A DNA stretch of 64,000 bases from Oenanthe sinensis. Lineage: Eukaryota > Streptophyta > Magnoliopsida > Apiales > Apiaceae. Below the pieces are notes generated by a model. It made no database searches and was not told where the DNA came from. It was given only the letters and a program-made list of their open reading frames with translations. A program made the translations under genes and the position numbers. Of the stretch, positions 11,088-22,640 are shown piece after piece; the stretch's first letter is position 1, and the number at the start of each line of letters is the position of its first letter. The stretch lies in NCBI GenBank assembly GCA_028671895.1, contig CM053810.1, positions 32,343,501 to 32,407,500 on the forward strand, in the 5' to 3' direction.

Positions 11088-11798
11088 TGTTAGTGTCAGT
11101 AATTGTGCCCTAGAGACAATTACTTTTATATTTTAAGGAAAATATTTTATTATTAAGGATTATGTTTTATTGATTATTATTTATTTATTATGTTTTATTT
11201 ACTGCATAATAAATTGAAAGCATAATAAATGTCCTAGGAATTTTGATACATATTATATACCTTTAAGTATGTGACTTAAAAATGAGATTATATAAATAGT
11301 ATCTTATTCCTAAAATTCCATAGTCGAGTATTATTATTTAAGGACAATAATAATGCAATAAGACTAATATGCTTATTGACAGATGACCACGTCTCATTGG
11401 TCACATATATGGTGATACTAAAGTCAAGAACATAAGTGCATGTCTCAATGAATGGCACTGGAATGACCCGCAGTGAGATTCTACATGTTAATAAGTGTTA
11501 TAAGAAATTCTCACTGTGATAATGATGTAATGATCCTCTGACTTGAAATTATTATATTTTTATATGAGAATTAATATACTTTGATTACACTAAAAGTTAC
11601 CTTTAACCAGGTGATGATAAAGGTGGACATTGGGTATACTATGAATCGTATGAGAAATATGAATGATAGATAAATGATTTAACCTTCATATTTAGGAGTG
11701 ATATTATTGGCCTCTTGATTGCGTGAGACTATAAAATGCATGGTCGTGCTCAAATGTTGATTTGTTTAATAGTCTACTCATTGATCAAGGAAACCACG
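11088..11798 (+). repeat. Truncated 5' LTR of element B
   Basis: It matches the 3' LTR from 15242 to about 15918 almost base for base, then switches at about 11798 (GGAAAC|CACGATG) to gag-like sequence that in element D lies about 2.3 kb inside the element. The last part of the LTR, primer site and leader were therefore deleted. It contains two short indels relative to the 3' LTR, including the AAGTGTTATAAG segment near 11494, which the 3' LTR lacks. Confidence 0.85.
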
Positions 11799-12560
11799 AT
11801 GTTAGTCAAATCTCTTCCCCTGCTATTGAAGCTGAAAATGTAACATGTGCAAATGATAGTGCTTATTGGAAGTAAATTGATGTTGCGACTGATGTTTCAT
11901 ATCTCATGCTTGCAACTATGAGTGTTGGGCTTAAGAAGAAACACGAGCATATAAATGCTTGTGAGACGATTAAGCACCCTCAAAGGATATTTGAGGGACT
12001 GACTCTTCAAGATATATTAGACAATTAAAGGGTACTATACACTTACAAGTATGGAGAGTGAGATCCGGTTACACCACATGTTCTAAAGACTATAGGGTAT
12101 AATGAGTACCTTGACATTTTGGGTTTTCAGATTGGTCTGGAGGCTCACCTAGATTTGATCTTACAATCTTTGGACAACAAATATTCTTAGTTTGTTATGA
12201 ACAACAATATGAATAAGATTGGTGAAACACCTATTGTGTTACTAAGCATGTTGAGAACTTGTGAAAGCAACATGATAAATGCATGAACTATTACTATAAT
12301 GATGGTAAACATAGGGAATGCAAAAGGGAAAGGAAAATGGAAAGGCAAGGAGAAGATTTGATCTAGTTTTCTTATCAAACCAAAGTCCAATCCCAAAACA
12401 CGCTCTAAATTCTGAATGAGGTGTTTACAAAGAAGACGATTGTCGCTTCTATAAAAAATCGGGAGCTGGAAATTAAATTGTCATGCTTATTTGGAAGATC
12501 GGAAGAATATGATCAGTAAGGGTCAAGCTTCGAGTATCAGGTTGAAATTGGAGCAAAGGT
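11799..12560 (+). pseudogene. gag of element B
   Basis: Disrupted copia gag. The region aligns with the gag remnant of D at 21930-22610: a common DVSQISSP stretch, a KGKGKWKGKEK basic linker near 12330, and a nucleocapsid knuckle near 12436-12495 whose Cys and His positions are partly lost. Many stops break the frame. Confidence 0.65.
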
Positions 12561-12599
12561 AGTTTCTCTAGTTGGAGGAACTCATTACTTAACTTTTGG

Positions 12600-13585
12600 C
12601 CTACAAGGAAAATTTAGAACTTGATAATTGTTATAACGTGCTTGCAATTAGCAGAGACATTATATTAGTTTCTTGTTTGGACAAGAAAGGCTTTTTCATT
12701 TTAATTAAATAACAATAGTTGTTTATTTTATTTCGATGATGAGGCTTATAATGTTGCACAACTAGTTAACAATTTATATGTTCTAAAGTGACTCAAATCA
12801 AACATTACTTTTGGCACTATCGTTGAGGCCATATTAATGAGAAACACATTTCCAGAATACATAAGGATGCATTCTTGGATAAGTTTAATTATGAATTATC
12901 CAATAAAATGCGAATCTTGGTTTATTTGGTAAAATGATTAAAAGTCCTTTTACCGGACATGGTGAAAGGGTCACTGAACGAGTATGACTTATACATAATG
13001 ATGTATGTTGTCATATGCGTATGATGATAAAAGGTAGCTTTTATTAACTTCATAAAATTTACTAATTATTTTAGTAGATACATATATATGTATCTTTTGA
13101 AAAACAAATCCGAATCATTTGAAAAAGTTCAAAGACTATAAAGATGAAGTAGAAGATATCAAAGAAAAGTTTTTTGATAGGAGGGATCACACTTTGTTGG
13201 ACATGGTCCGATCAATGTTCATTCAAGGAATCTTCCAATTAGTTTATGGGGTTACACCTTGGAGACAACTTCTTATACACTTAACCAAATTCCTACTAAA
13301 ACGGTTCAGAAGACTCTGTATGAGATATGGACTGAGAAACGTCATAGCATATCATTTATAAAAATTTAGGGATGTGAGGTGTTTGTGAAATGTCTAACTT
13401 TTGACAAGCTAGAACTTAAATCAGACAAATGTAACTTTGTCGGATACCCAATTAAAACAAAGAGTTTTTCTTTCTATAATCCTTCCGAGAACAAAGTGTT
13501 TGTTGTTCGAACTGCAGTGTTCCTTGTAAGAGAAATCCTTTCTAAGAAAGACAGTGGAAGGATAATAGGTCTCGATGAAGTTTGA
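12600..13585 (+). pseudogene. Integrase remnant of element B, catalytic core missing
   Basis: The pre-integrase part is recognisable near 12828-12925 (GHINEKHISRIHKDAF). Near 13110-13160 (SESFEKFKDYKDEVE) the sequence jumps directly to FDRRDHTLLDMVRSM, which normally follows the third catalytic residue. The segment with the second catalytic Asp and the Glu is absent. The same junction occurs in element D at about 21235-21290. The end, to about 13585, is the C-terminal region that precedes RT. Confidence 0.75.
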
Positions 13586-14890
13586 GGCCCATATGATAAC
13601 ATTGAACCAATGGAGGAACCTGAGCAAAATATACAAGAAAATAATACTACTCAAGAAACACAGGTTGTTCGTAGGTCTAGTAGGATTCGTCATAAGCCCG
13701 AGAGATATTATGGATTTCTCTTGACTCGAGATGGTAATGTTATGCTTGTGGATGAAGATGAGACTATCACCTACCAAGACGCTATGAACACTCCAGATTC
13801 TTGGAGATGGCTGAATGCCATGAAATCTGAGATGGAATCCATGTATACTAATCAAGTATGGACTTTGGTTGATTCACTTGAAGGGGTAAAACCTATAGGG
13901 TGTAAGTGGGTTTTCAAGAAGAAGGCCGACATGGATGGTAAAGTACAAACTTACAAGTCACGATTGGTGGCAAAAGGTTTCAAGAAAATTTATGGTATTG
14001 ACTATGATGAGACCTTTTCACCACTGGCTATGGTCAAGTCCATCAGGATTTTGCTTGCTATAGCTGCTTACTTTGACTATGAAATCTGGTAAATGGATGT
14101 CAAAACTATTTTCTTAAATGGCAGCCTTGAAGAAGATGTGGATGTGTACATGACACAGCCTGTGGGTTTTGTTGATCCAAAGAATGCGGGAAAGGTATGT
14201 AAGTTGCGTCGATACAGTTATAGATTAAGACAAGCCTCGAGGAGATGTAACATTCATTTTGATGAAACTGTCAAATAGTTTGGGTTTATTCAAAATAAAG
14301 ATAAAACACGTGTTTACAGGAAGGTTAGTGTGAGCCATGTGACATTTCTAGTATTATATGTTGATGATATATTACTAATAGGGAATAACATTCCTTCTCT
14401 ACAAACTGTGAAGACTTGGTTGAGAAATAATTTCTCAATGAAAGACTTAGGCGATGTGACCTATATATTAGGGATCAGGATCTATAGAGATAGATCAAGG
14501 AGATTGATCGGCCTAAGTCAGAGTACATATATTGACAAAGTTTTGCATCGATTTGGAATGCAAGAGGCTAAAAGGGGATTTGTCTCAATGTCTCATGGGA
14601 TATCGATCTCGAAAGAAAATGGTCCTAAATCATTGGATGATAAGGACCGTATGAGTAAAGTTCCATATGCATCGGCAATTGGTTCTATAATGTATGCAAT
14701 GATATGTACTCGTCTTTATGTCCCGTATGCTTTAAGCATGACGAGTAGATGCCAGTCTAATTTAGGTGAAAGTCATTGGACGGAAGTCAAGAATATTCTT
14801 AAGTACTTGAAGAGTACTAAAGATCAATTCTTGGTATATGGAGGAGAAGATAAACTAGTTGTAAAAGGTTACACTGATGCTAGTTTCTAG
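13586..14890 (+). pseudogene. Reverse transcriptase of element B
   Basis: Open pieces at 13610-14092, 14093-14278 and 14330-14890 show copia RT motifs: RRSSRIRHKPERYYGF, IGCKWVFKKKADMDG, SRLVAKGF, a stop just before MDVKTIFLNGSLEED, and the catalytic YVDDILLIGN near 14360. A one-codon insertion-like VDV near 14134 and several stops show decay. The product would copy element RNA to DNA. Confidence 0.85.
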
Positions 14891-15229
14891 ACAACCAATG
14901 ATCATTTTGTGTTTCTATCCGACTTTGTGTTTTATCTATTTAAATTGAGATATTGTATGCTTGAATGGTTCACAGCAGAGACATTTGTTGATTCTATAAT
15001 AGAGCTTGAGTATATTGATGTTTGTGAATCAGCTAAGGAGGTTGTTTGGGCATGTACTTAGAAGATATCACCTAATTAATGAGATTAATGATCAAAGAGA
15101 TATACATATATGTAAAGTGCATAATAATAATAATATTGCAGACCCATTGACTAAGGCTTTGTCATAGCAGAAGCACGAAAGTCACACTAGTTCCATGAGT
15201 ATTGGATTTTTGGGTAATTGGCTCTAGTG
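14891..15229 (+). pseudogene. RNase H remnant of element B and pol end
   Basis: Remnants of the C-terminal RNase H: the acidic EYIDVCESAKEVVWA-like block near 15009-15053 and the pol end NIADPLTKALS near 15133-15165. The frame has several stops and a probable deletion. Confidence 0.6.
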
Positions 15230-15241
15230 TAAGTGAGAGAT

Positions 15242-16528
15242 TATTAGTAATTGTTCCCTAGAGACAATTACTATTATATTTTAAGGAAAATATTTTATTA
15301 TTAAGGATTATGTTTTATTGATTATTATTTATTTTTTATGTTTTATTTACTGTGTAATAAATTGAAAGCATAATAAATGTCCTTGGAATTTTGATACATA
15401 TTATATATCTTTAAGTATGTGACTTAAAAATGAGATTATATAAATAGTATCTTTTTCCTAAAATTCCTTAGTATTATATTATTATTTAAGGACAATAATA
15501 ATGCAATAAGACTAGTATGCTTGTTGACAGATGACTATATCTCATTGGTCATTTGTATGGTAATACTAAAGTCAAAAACATAAGTGCATGTCTCAATGAA
15601 TGGCACTGGAATGACCCGCCGTGAGATTCTACGTGTCTATGATAATGATGTAATGATCATCTGACTTGAAATCATTATATTTCTATATGAGAATTAATAT
15701 ACTTTGATTACACTAAAAGTTACCTTTAACCGGGTGATGATAAAGGTGGACATTGGGTATACTATGAATCATATGAGAAATATGAATGATAGATAAAGGA
15801 TTTAACCTTCCTATTTAGGAGTGATATTATTGGCCTCTTAATTGCATGAGACTATAAAATGCATGGTTGTGCTCAAATGTTGATTTGTTTAATAGTCTAC
15901 TCATTGATCAAGGAAACCCAGATTAAATGTTGAAGAGAATGACAAGAAACATGTCAGAGTCTGATCTATAATATAAGGTTAAAGGCATTATATTACATGG
16001 AACATTATTCACGAAAGCCTTAATCGAATCACTGATTTTATTATTATTACTTGGGTAGCAATGATTTATTACTAGATGCCGCTCATTGTTTACAATTTTA
16101 ATTAGATATTAAAATTGTTGCCAATGTAATAATAACCTACAGAGTCACACACAAAGAATACTTGAGGGAAAAATAATTTAAATTATGAATTTAAATTAAA
16201 TAAGTAATTTATTTTATTTATGATATTAATTAAGTATGACTTAATTAATTATATAAATAGAATAAATGAATTACTTAAACTAATTCCAAAATTAGTAATT
16301 AAATAATTTAGAATTTTGGATTAGTATTAATTATAATTAGATTATAATTAGAAAACTCATTCCTCTCTCTATATAATCTCTTTATGTGTTGATTTAATAA
16401 AATACACATATTTTCTAAAACCCTAGCCGTTTTGAGAAAAGAGGAAGATAGAGAGAGTTTCGATTTATATTACGTTTTATATTTATTTTTCGCTTTTTTC
16501 CGCTGCATTTATGACTCGAAACCCTTCA
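15242..16528 (+). repeat. 3' LTR of element B
   Basis: It starts TATTAG (mutated from TGTTAG) after a weak polypurine stretch and ends ACCCTTCA at 16528. It is the near-complete LTR of the family. Its last part (CGCTTTTTTCCGCTGCATTT) matches the window start and the D LTR ends. It contains the LTR TATA-like region and the CTCTCTCTATATAATCTC segment near 16364. Confidence 0.8.
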
Positions 16529-16711
16529 GTTAATGACTTAGATAATTCAATATATTGTTGCAGTTAGAAGTGTGATCAAATTATAATTCCATGATGTAAT
16601 CTAAAGCCAAAGAATAAAGTTTGTTAGAAGGTTCAAGTTGAATTATGCAACTAGACAAAGAAGGCTACTTGAAGAATAAGGAATGCAGCTTGAAAATTCT
16701 TCTAAGGCAAC

Positions 16712-17115
16712 CAGATCATTCGAGAGGTCATAAAATTCGAGAAGTCAAAAGTGCAACTGGTCGAGAAGTCTCAAAGTGCTCATTGGCTCAGTATTCAATC
16801 GAGAAGTAATATAGCTGAACCATTCGAGAAGTCATGATATTGAAGTCAATCGAGTAGTGTGAAAAAGTACCATTCGAGAAGTCCAGTAAATCAATTCGAG
16901 AAGTCAGCCAAAAGAGCATTCGAGAAGTGATATAGATGAACCAATTGAGAAGTCTCAGTTTCAAGTGATTATTTGAGAAGTCTAGTCAAATCGAGAAGTC
17001 ATCAAATATGGGATCGAGAAGTCTAGACATTCGAGAAGTAAGCCATCCAAGGTCTAATCGAGAAGTCACAGCTTTTACTCAATCGAGAAGTCAATCACCA
17101 TGACTTCTCGAAGCA
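16712..17115 (+). repeat. Dispersed word array TCGAGAAGTC in LTR A
   Basis: About 18 copies of TCGAGAAGTC or near variants occur within 400 bases, typically preceded by ATT or AA. The sequences between them differ in length and content, so this is not a simple tandem repeat or satellite. One inverted copy (GACTTCTCGA) stands at 17102. The array is strand-consistent within the LTR. Confidence 0.88.
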
Positions 17116-17552
17116 ATTTCAACAGAGTACTTGACTGTTCTAAAGAATTGTTTTCAAGGAGAATTGCAGAAAAACAAGACATATAATTTGCTTTTATGAG
17201 TATGTGTCATAGGACATGCTGTCTATATATTTTATGCACAGCCTCATTAGACAGTGTCTTTGAATTTGTATCAGGTATTCACACCTTGTAATCTTCCTAG
17301 AACAAGAAGCTGAAATTCAGTTTGAACTGCAGATTGTAGCAAAGTTCATTCTAATACAATTAGATTGAAAGTTACATCTTGTTTTTACTTTACTTATTGT
17401 TATATGTTCTTGTAAACACTTAGCTTGTTTCAATAGATTCTAACTCAATCAATTAAATAGTTCATCACATTTCAAAAAGGGTTAAAAATCTTTGAAATAT
17501 ACATTCACCCCCCCTCTGTAAACTTCTGAGACTCCTAATTCCTAACAGATAG

Positions 17553-18118
17553 TATGTGCATCATCATCAATTTTACTAGTTAATTACTTAATAAATAAAC
17601 ATGGAAAATTAAAATTCAAGTTGTGGGTCAGAGAATACCCAATCTGTTGAGATAACTATGGAATTGTATCAAAATTTGTATATTTTGTAGTGAAGACCCT
17701 CGTGATACAATCAAAGAAGAAGCTCAATTCTCTTCTAAGATTTGGCCTTGTGAGACTCCCCAGCATTGATAAGCTTCCACCATAGCCTATTGTTCGAAAG
17801 AACTCCTTAATCTGGTCATCTCTAATAATATCATCATATACAGCTATCTGGTGTTATTGAGTGAGTTCCATTGCATTTGAATGTGATGATAGGCTCCTTA
17901 TCATCACTAGCATTATTAAAATTTACAATTGACCAAAGTTTTAGCAGAGTTTGAGCAGAGAAATTTGAAGGTTCCTGTAGAGCATACCCAATGTAGCTAT
18001 TTTGAAGAAAGTCTTGAATAACATGATAATCTTGAGGTGCTTCAGTCTGATTCAACAAGGAGATGTAATTTGTAGCAGCAAATGTGTAGTTTTGAAAAGA
18101 TTGACCTTTAGATGCCAT
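17553..18118 (-). pseudogene. Additional post-pol ORF of element C, N-terminal piece
   Basis: Starts with ATG at 18118 (MASKGQSFQNYTF) and is open for 94 codons to 17837; beyond that, toward 17553, the frame is broken. It is homologous to the start of the downstream ORF of element A (ETNFLA vs ATNYIS, LDILEQFW vs LLKLWSIV, similar spacing). It is cut by the insertion of A at 17547/17548. The role is unknown. Confidence 0.6.
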
Positions 18119-18654
18119 TGAAATACAGAGATTTGCATATTTAAGAAATTAGGGTTTGTAGAGAAAACGAGAGAGAGAAGACAAGATGCAAATAGTAAAA
18201 AATATGAAATAAACTATTCCCTCTCAATTGCATATGGTATATAGTGGGACACGTGGCTTGAATTTATTGAAAGAGTAATGAGTAGTGCAATTCTCAAAAT
18301 ACAGCATGTATGTGTGTATCTGTGTCTAAAAAATGAATCGATCAATGTGAGAAACACGCACCATATGATTAGTCTAATCAGAGAATAATAATTATGATGT
18401 AATAAATTGAAATATGATGCATAAATAAAATCTCAGAGTTTAGTCATGTAATCAGGGTTTTGAGCAAACCGAGTATAAAGAAAACAGAGTTTAACATGTA
18501 GACTGAAATAAGAGTTTAGAGCAATCAGATATTAACATGTGAAATATAGATCAGAGTTTATAGTAATCAGAGTTTGCATTGACTGTTAGAGTTTACCATA
18601 TACCCTGGCAGAGTTTACCATAAATAATGATAACTTATGATCAGAGATTAGATG
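18119..18654 (-). repeat. Spacer of element C with word array AAACTCTGA, left part
   Basis: Non-coding. On the plus strand the word reads (T)CAGAGTTT(A); it and close variants recur about nine times between 18434 and 18650, with unrelated sequence between. The array continues on the other side of element D at 26411-26485, so it was one array before D inserted. Confidence 0.85.
18650..18654. repeat. Target-site duplication of element D (left)
   Basis: AGATG, identical to 26407-26411 on the other side of element D. Confidence 0.9.
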
Positions 18655-19806
18655 TGTAGGGTTTTGTGACACAAACACAGCAGAATAAACGCGAAAAATA
18701 AATCAAAATAGCGAAACCCTCCGCAGGATCCATGCGAAAATAAAAGATTTAATTCGGAGATAAAGAATAAATACCTTTAGAAGCTTTAACAGTTCATTAA
18801 TGGAAGATTAATGGAGGTCCAAAGCTTGTTTAATCACCACGTATCCCGCTCTCGCGATCTACGCTCTACGGTATCCACACGAACACTTTTCATGAAGGAT
18901 TGATGTGTACTAGCACCCAAAAACTTCTTCTCTCTCTATCTTCCTCCTCTCTCAGAGTGGCTAGGGTTTTTTTGTAAAATCTCTATTTTATTAAATCAGC
19001 CCATAAAGAGATTATATAGAGAGAGGAATAAGTTTTCTAATTATAATCCAATTATAATTAATACTAATCCAAAATTCTAAATTATTTAATTATTAATTTT
19101 GAAATTAGTTTAAGTAATTCATTTATTCTATTTATATAATTAATTAAGTCATACTTAATTAATATCATAAATAAAATAAATTACTTGTTTAATTTAAATT
19201 CATAATTTAAATTATTTCTCCTTCAAGCGTTCTTTGTGTGTGACCCTGTAGGTTATTATTACGTTGGCAACAATTTTAATATCTAATTAAAATTGTAAAC
19301 AATGAGCGGCATCTAGTAATACATCATTGCTACCCAAGTAATAATAATAAATCGGTAATTCGATTAAGCCTTTCGTGAATAATGTTCCATGTAATATAAT
19401 CCCTTTAATCTTGATATTATAGATTAAACTAAAGGCATGTCTCGTGTCATCCTCTTCATAATTTAATCTTTATTTTCTTGATCGATGAGTAGACTATTAA
19501 AATCAAATCAACATTTGAGCACGGCCGTGCATTTCATAGTCTCACTCAAACAAGAGGCCAATAATATCACTCCTAAAATTAGGAGGATTAAATCCCATCT
19601 AGATCATTCATATTTCTCATACGATTCATAATATACCCAATGTCCACTTTTATCATCACCCGGTCAAAGATAACTTTTAATGTAATCAAAGTATATTAAT
19701 TCTCGTATAGAAATATAATGATTTCAGGTCTAAGGATCATTACACCATTATCACAGTGAGAATTACTTATGACACTTACTTAACATGTAGAATCTCACGG
19801 CGGGTC
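18655..19806 (-). repeat. 3' LTR of element D, truncated at its start
   Basis: Matches 24888-26036 of the 5' LTR. At CGGGTC (19801-19806) it jumps to RT sequence; the first 370 bases of the LTR, the polypurine tract and the RNase H end of pol are deleted. Confidence 0.9.
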
Positions 19807-20870
19807 CCTATCATCCAATGATTTAGGACAAATTTTATTTTGAGATCACTATCCCATGAGACATTGGGACATATCCATTTAAGTCTCTTTGCATTTGAAA
19901 TCGATGCAAAACTTTGTCAATGTATGTACTCTAAATTAGGCCGATCAATCACCTTGATCTATCTCTATAGATCTCGATCCCTAATATATATGTCACATCG
20001 CCTAAGTCTTTCATTGAGAAATTATTTCTCAACCAAGTCTTCACAGTCTGTAGAGAAGGAATGTCATTCCCTATTAGTAATATATCATCAACATATAATA
20101 CTAGGAATGCCACATGGCTCCCACTAAACTTCTTGTAAACACAAGTTTCATCTTCATTCTGAATAAAGTCAAACTCTTTTTGACTGTTTCATGAAAACAA
20201 ATGTTCCATCTCCTCGAGGCCTGCTTTAATCCATAAATGGATCGACGCAACTTACATACATTTCCAGTATCCTTTAGATCAACAAAACCCTTAGGGTGTG
20301 TCATGTACACATCCATATCTTCTTCAAGGCTCTCATTTAAGAAAGCGGTTTTGACATCCATTTGCCAGATTTCATAATCATAGTAAGCAGCTATAGCAAG
20401 CAAAATCCTGATGGACATGACCATAACAACTGGTGAAAAGGTCTTATCATAGTCAATACCATGAATTTTCTTGAAACCTTTTGCCACCAATCATGCCTTA
20501 TAGGTCTGTACATTAGCATCCATGTCGGTCTTCTTCTTGAAAACCCACTTGCACCCTATAGGTTTTACCCCTTCAGGTGGATCAACCAAAGTCCATACTT
20601 GATTAGTATACATGGATTCCATCTCAGATTTAATGGCATCCAGCCATCTCTTAGAATCTGGAGTGTTTATAGTATCTAGGTAGGTGAGAGGCTCATCTTC
20701 ATCCACAAGCATCACATCACCATCTTGAGTCAAGAGAAATCCATATTATCTCTCGGGCTCATGGCGAATCCTACTAAACCTACGAACACATGTGTTTGTT
20801 GAGCAGTATTATTTTTCTTGTACATTCTACTCAGGTTCCTCCACTGGTTCAACGTTATCATGTGGGTCTC
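19807..20870 (-). pseudogene. Reverse transcriptase of element D, 3'-truncated
   Basis: Minus-strand frames show IGCKWVFKKKTDMDANV, MVAKGFKKIHGIDYDKTFSP, MDVKTAFLNESLEED, CKLRRSIYGLKQASRRW and, across a frameshift, the YVDDILLI catalytic block near 20080-20100 on the plus-strand map. The sequence runs to the HRFxMQ and MSHGI region and is then lost to the deletion that fuses RT to the 3' LTR at 19806. No RNase H remains. Confidence 0.85.
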
Positions 20871-21760
20871 AAACTTCATTGAGATCTATTATCCTCCCAC
20901 TGTCTCTCAGCAGTTCGAGCAACAAACACTTTGTTCTCGGAAGGATTATAGAAAGAATAACCCCTTGTTTCAGTTGGGTATTCCACAAAATTACATTTGT
21001 CTGATTTTGGTCCTAGCTTGTCAGAGATTAGACGTTTCACAAACGCTTCACATCCCCAAAATTTTATAAATGACATGCTGTGACGTTGCTCAGTCCATAT
21101 CTCATAAGGAGTCTTTTGAACCAATTTAGTAGGAACACAGTTAAGTGTATGTGGAGCCGTTTCCAGGGTGCAACCCCAGAAACTAATTGGAAGATTCATT
21201 GACTCAACATTGATCGCACCATGTCCAACAAGGTGTGATCTCTCCTATCAAAAAAAAAATTTCTTTGATATTTTCTACTTCATCTTTATAGTCTTTGAAC
21301 TTTTCAAATGATTCGGATTAGTTCTTCAAAAGATACATATATCCGTATCTACTAAAATAATTAGTAAATTTTATGAAGTTAATAAAATCTACCTTTTGTC
21401 ATCGTACACATATGACCACATACATCACTATGTATAAGTCATACCCATTCAATGATCCCTTCACCATGTCCGGTAAAAGGAGCTTTAGTCATTTTACCAA
21501 ATAAACCAAGATTCGCATCCTTTTGTATGATTCATAATCAAACTTATCAATGAATGCATCCTTATGTATTCTGAAAATGCGTTTCTTATTAATACGGCCT
21601 CAACAACAGTGCCAAAGGTAATATTTGATTTGAGTCACTTTAGAACATATAAATTGTTAATTAGATGTGCAACATTATAAGGCTCATCATCAAAATAGAA
21701 TAAACAACTATTGTTATAAAATGAAAAAGTTTTTCTTGTCCAAACAAGAAACTGAAATAA
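20871..21760 (-). pseudogene. Integrase remnant of element D, catalytic core missing
   Basis: The pre-integrase remnant lies at about 21460-21640. At about 21235-21290 the reading passes from FKDYKDEVENIKE straight to DRRDHTLLDMV, skipping the second and third catalytic residues, exactly as in element B. The C-terminal part is open at 20876-21199 (FWGCTLETAPHTLN, TPYEIWTEQRHSMSF, YNPSENKVFVARTAERQ). Confidence 0.78.
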
Positions 21761-21899
21761 TGTCTCTGCCAATTGCAAGCACGCTATAACAATTATTAAG
21801 TTCTAAATTTTCCTTATAGGCCAAAAATTAAGTAACGAGTTCCTCGAACCAGAGCAACTATCTTTACTCCAATTCCAACCCGATACCTTAAGCTTGACC

Positions 21900-22640
21900 C
21901 TTATTGATCATCATCTTCCGATCTTCCAATTAAGCATGACAGTTTAATTTCCAGTCTCCCAACTTTCCACAGAAGTGACAATCGTCTTTTTTATCAATAC
22001 CTCATTCAGACTTTAGAGTCTGCTTTAGGGATTGGACTTTGGTTTGACAACGGAACTAGATCAAATCTTCTCCTTGCCTTTCCATTTTCCTTTCCCTTTT
22101 GCATTCCCTATGTTTACCATCAATATAGTAGTAGTTCATGCATTTATCATATTACTTTCAGCAGTTCTCAACATGCTTAGCAACTCAATGGGTGTTTTAC
22201 CAATCTTATTTACTTTATTGTTAATAACAAAATAAGAATAATATTTGTCCAAAGATTGTAAGATCAAATCTAACTGTCTCCAGACCAATCTGGAAACCCA
22301 AAATATCAATGGTATTCATTATACCCTATAATCTTTAGAACATGTGGTGTAACCGGGTCTCACTCTCCCTACTTGTAAGTGTATAGTGCCCTTTCAAATA
22401 TATCTTGTGCTCAATCGTTTCATAAGCATCTATATGCTTGTATTGCTTCTTAAGCTCAGCACATATATTTGCGAGCATGAGACATGAAACATCAGTCGCA
22501 ACATCAATTTGCTTCCAATAAGCACTATGATTTGCACATGTTACATTCTCAACTTTAAGAGTAGGGGAAGAGATTTGACTAACATCGTGGTGCCCGAGGA
22601 CGATCCTCAAGCTCCTATGTCAGTCAAGGAAATATATTCT
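21900..22640 (-). pseudogene. gag of element D
   Basis: The longest open piece is 22335-22610 (about 90 codons, DVSQISSPTLKVENV and on). Downstream, a nucleocapsid knuckle reads CHFCGKLGDWKLNC near 21945-21985: the CCHC spacing is kept, but the His is Asp. Stops separate the pieces. It is homologous to the gag of B. Confidence 0.7.

Larger units (their letters stand above)
11088..16528 (+). mobile_element. Element B: Ty1/copia element, deletion derivative, inserted in LTR A
   Basis: It begins TGTTAGTG(TC)AGTAATTG and ends ACCCTTCA. The 5' LTR is truncated and joined directly to gag-like sequence at about 11799, so the primer site and leader are lost. The internal part has gag, pre-integrase, a core-deleted integrase, RT and RNase H remnants, then a 3' LTR from 15242. 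It belongs to the same family as element D. I could not find a clean target duplication (left TAATA, right GTTAA), so one end may have been altered. Confidence 0.82.
32..17547 (+). mobile_element. Element A: SIRE-like Ty1/copia retrotransposon with an additional post-pol ORF
   Basis: Order on the plus strand: gag, protease, integrase, reverse transcriptase, RNase H (RT-RNase H duplicated), spacer, long additional ORF, polypurine tract and 3' LTR. This protease-integrase-RT order is that of Ty1/copia. The LTR starts TGTTGG at 11018 and ends CCTAACA at 17547; the C-rich run before its end (near 17508) is typical of SIRE-type LTRs. It is interrupted at 11088-16528 by element B. The 5' LTR and primer site lie left of the window. 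All coding parts carry stops or frameshifts. The element sits inside the downstream ORF of element C, and the five bases right of it are GATAG. Confidence 0.88.
11018..17547 (+). repeat. 3' LTR of element A, split by element B
   Basis: LTR A consists of 11018-11087 and 16529-17547, about 1.09 kb once B is removed. It begins TGTTGG after the polypurine tract and ends CCTAACA; the run of seven Cs at about 17507-17515 is placed as in SIRE-type LTR ends. The right part holds a dense word array (16712-17115). Confidence 0.82.

Noticed and set aside
16712..17115. CRISPR array
   Set aside because: The short word repeats, but spacers vary widely in length, copies are mutated, and the context is a plant LTR.
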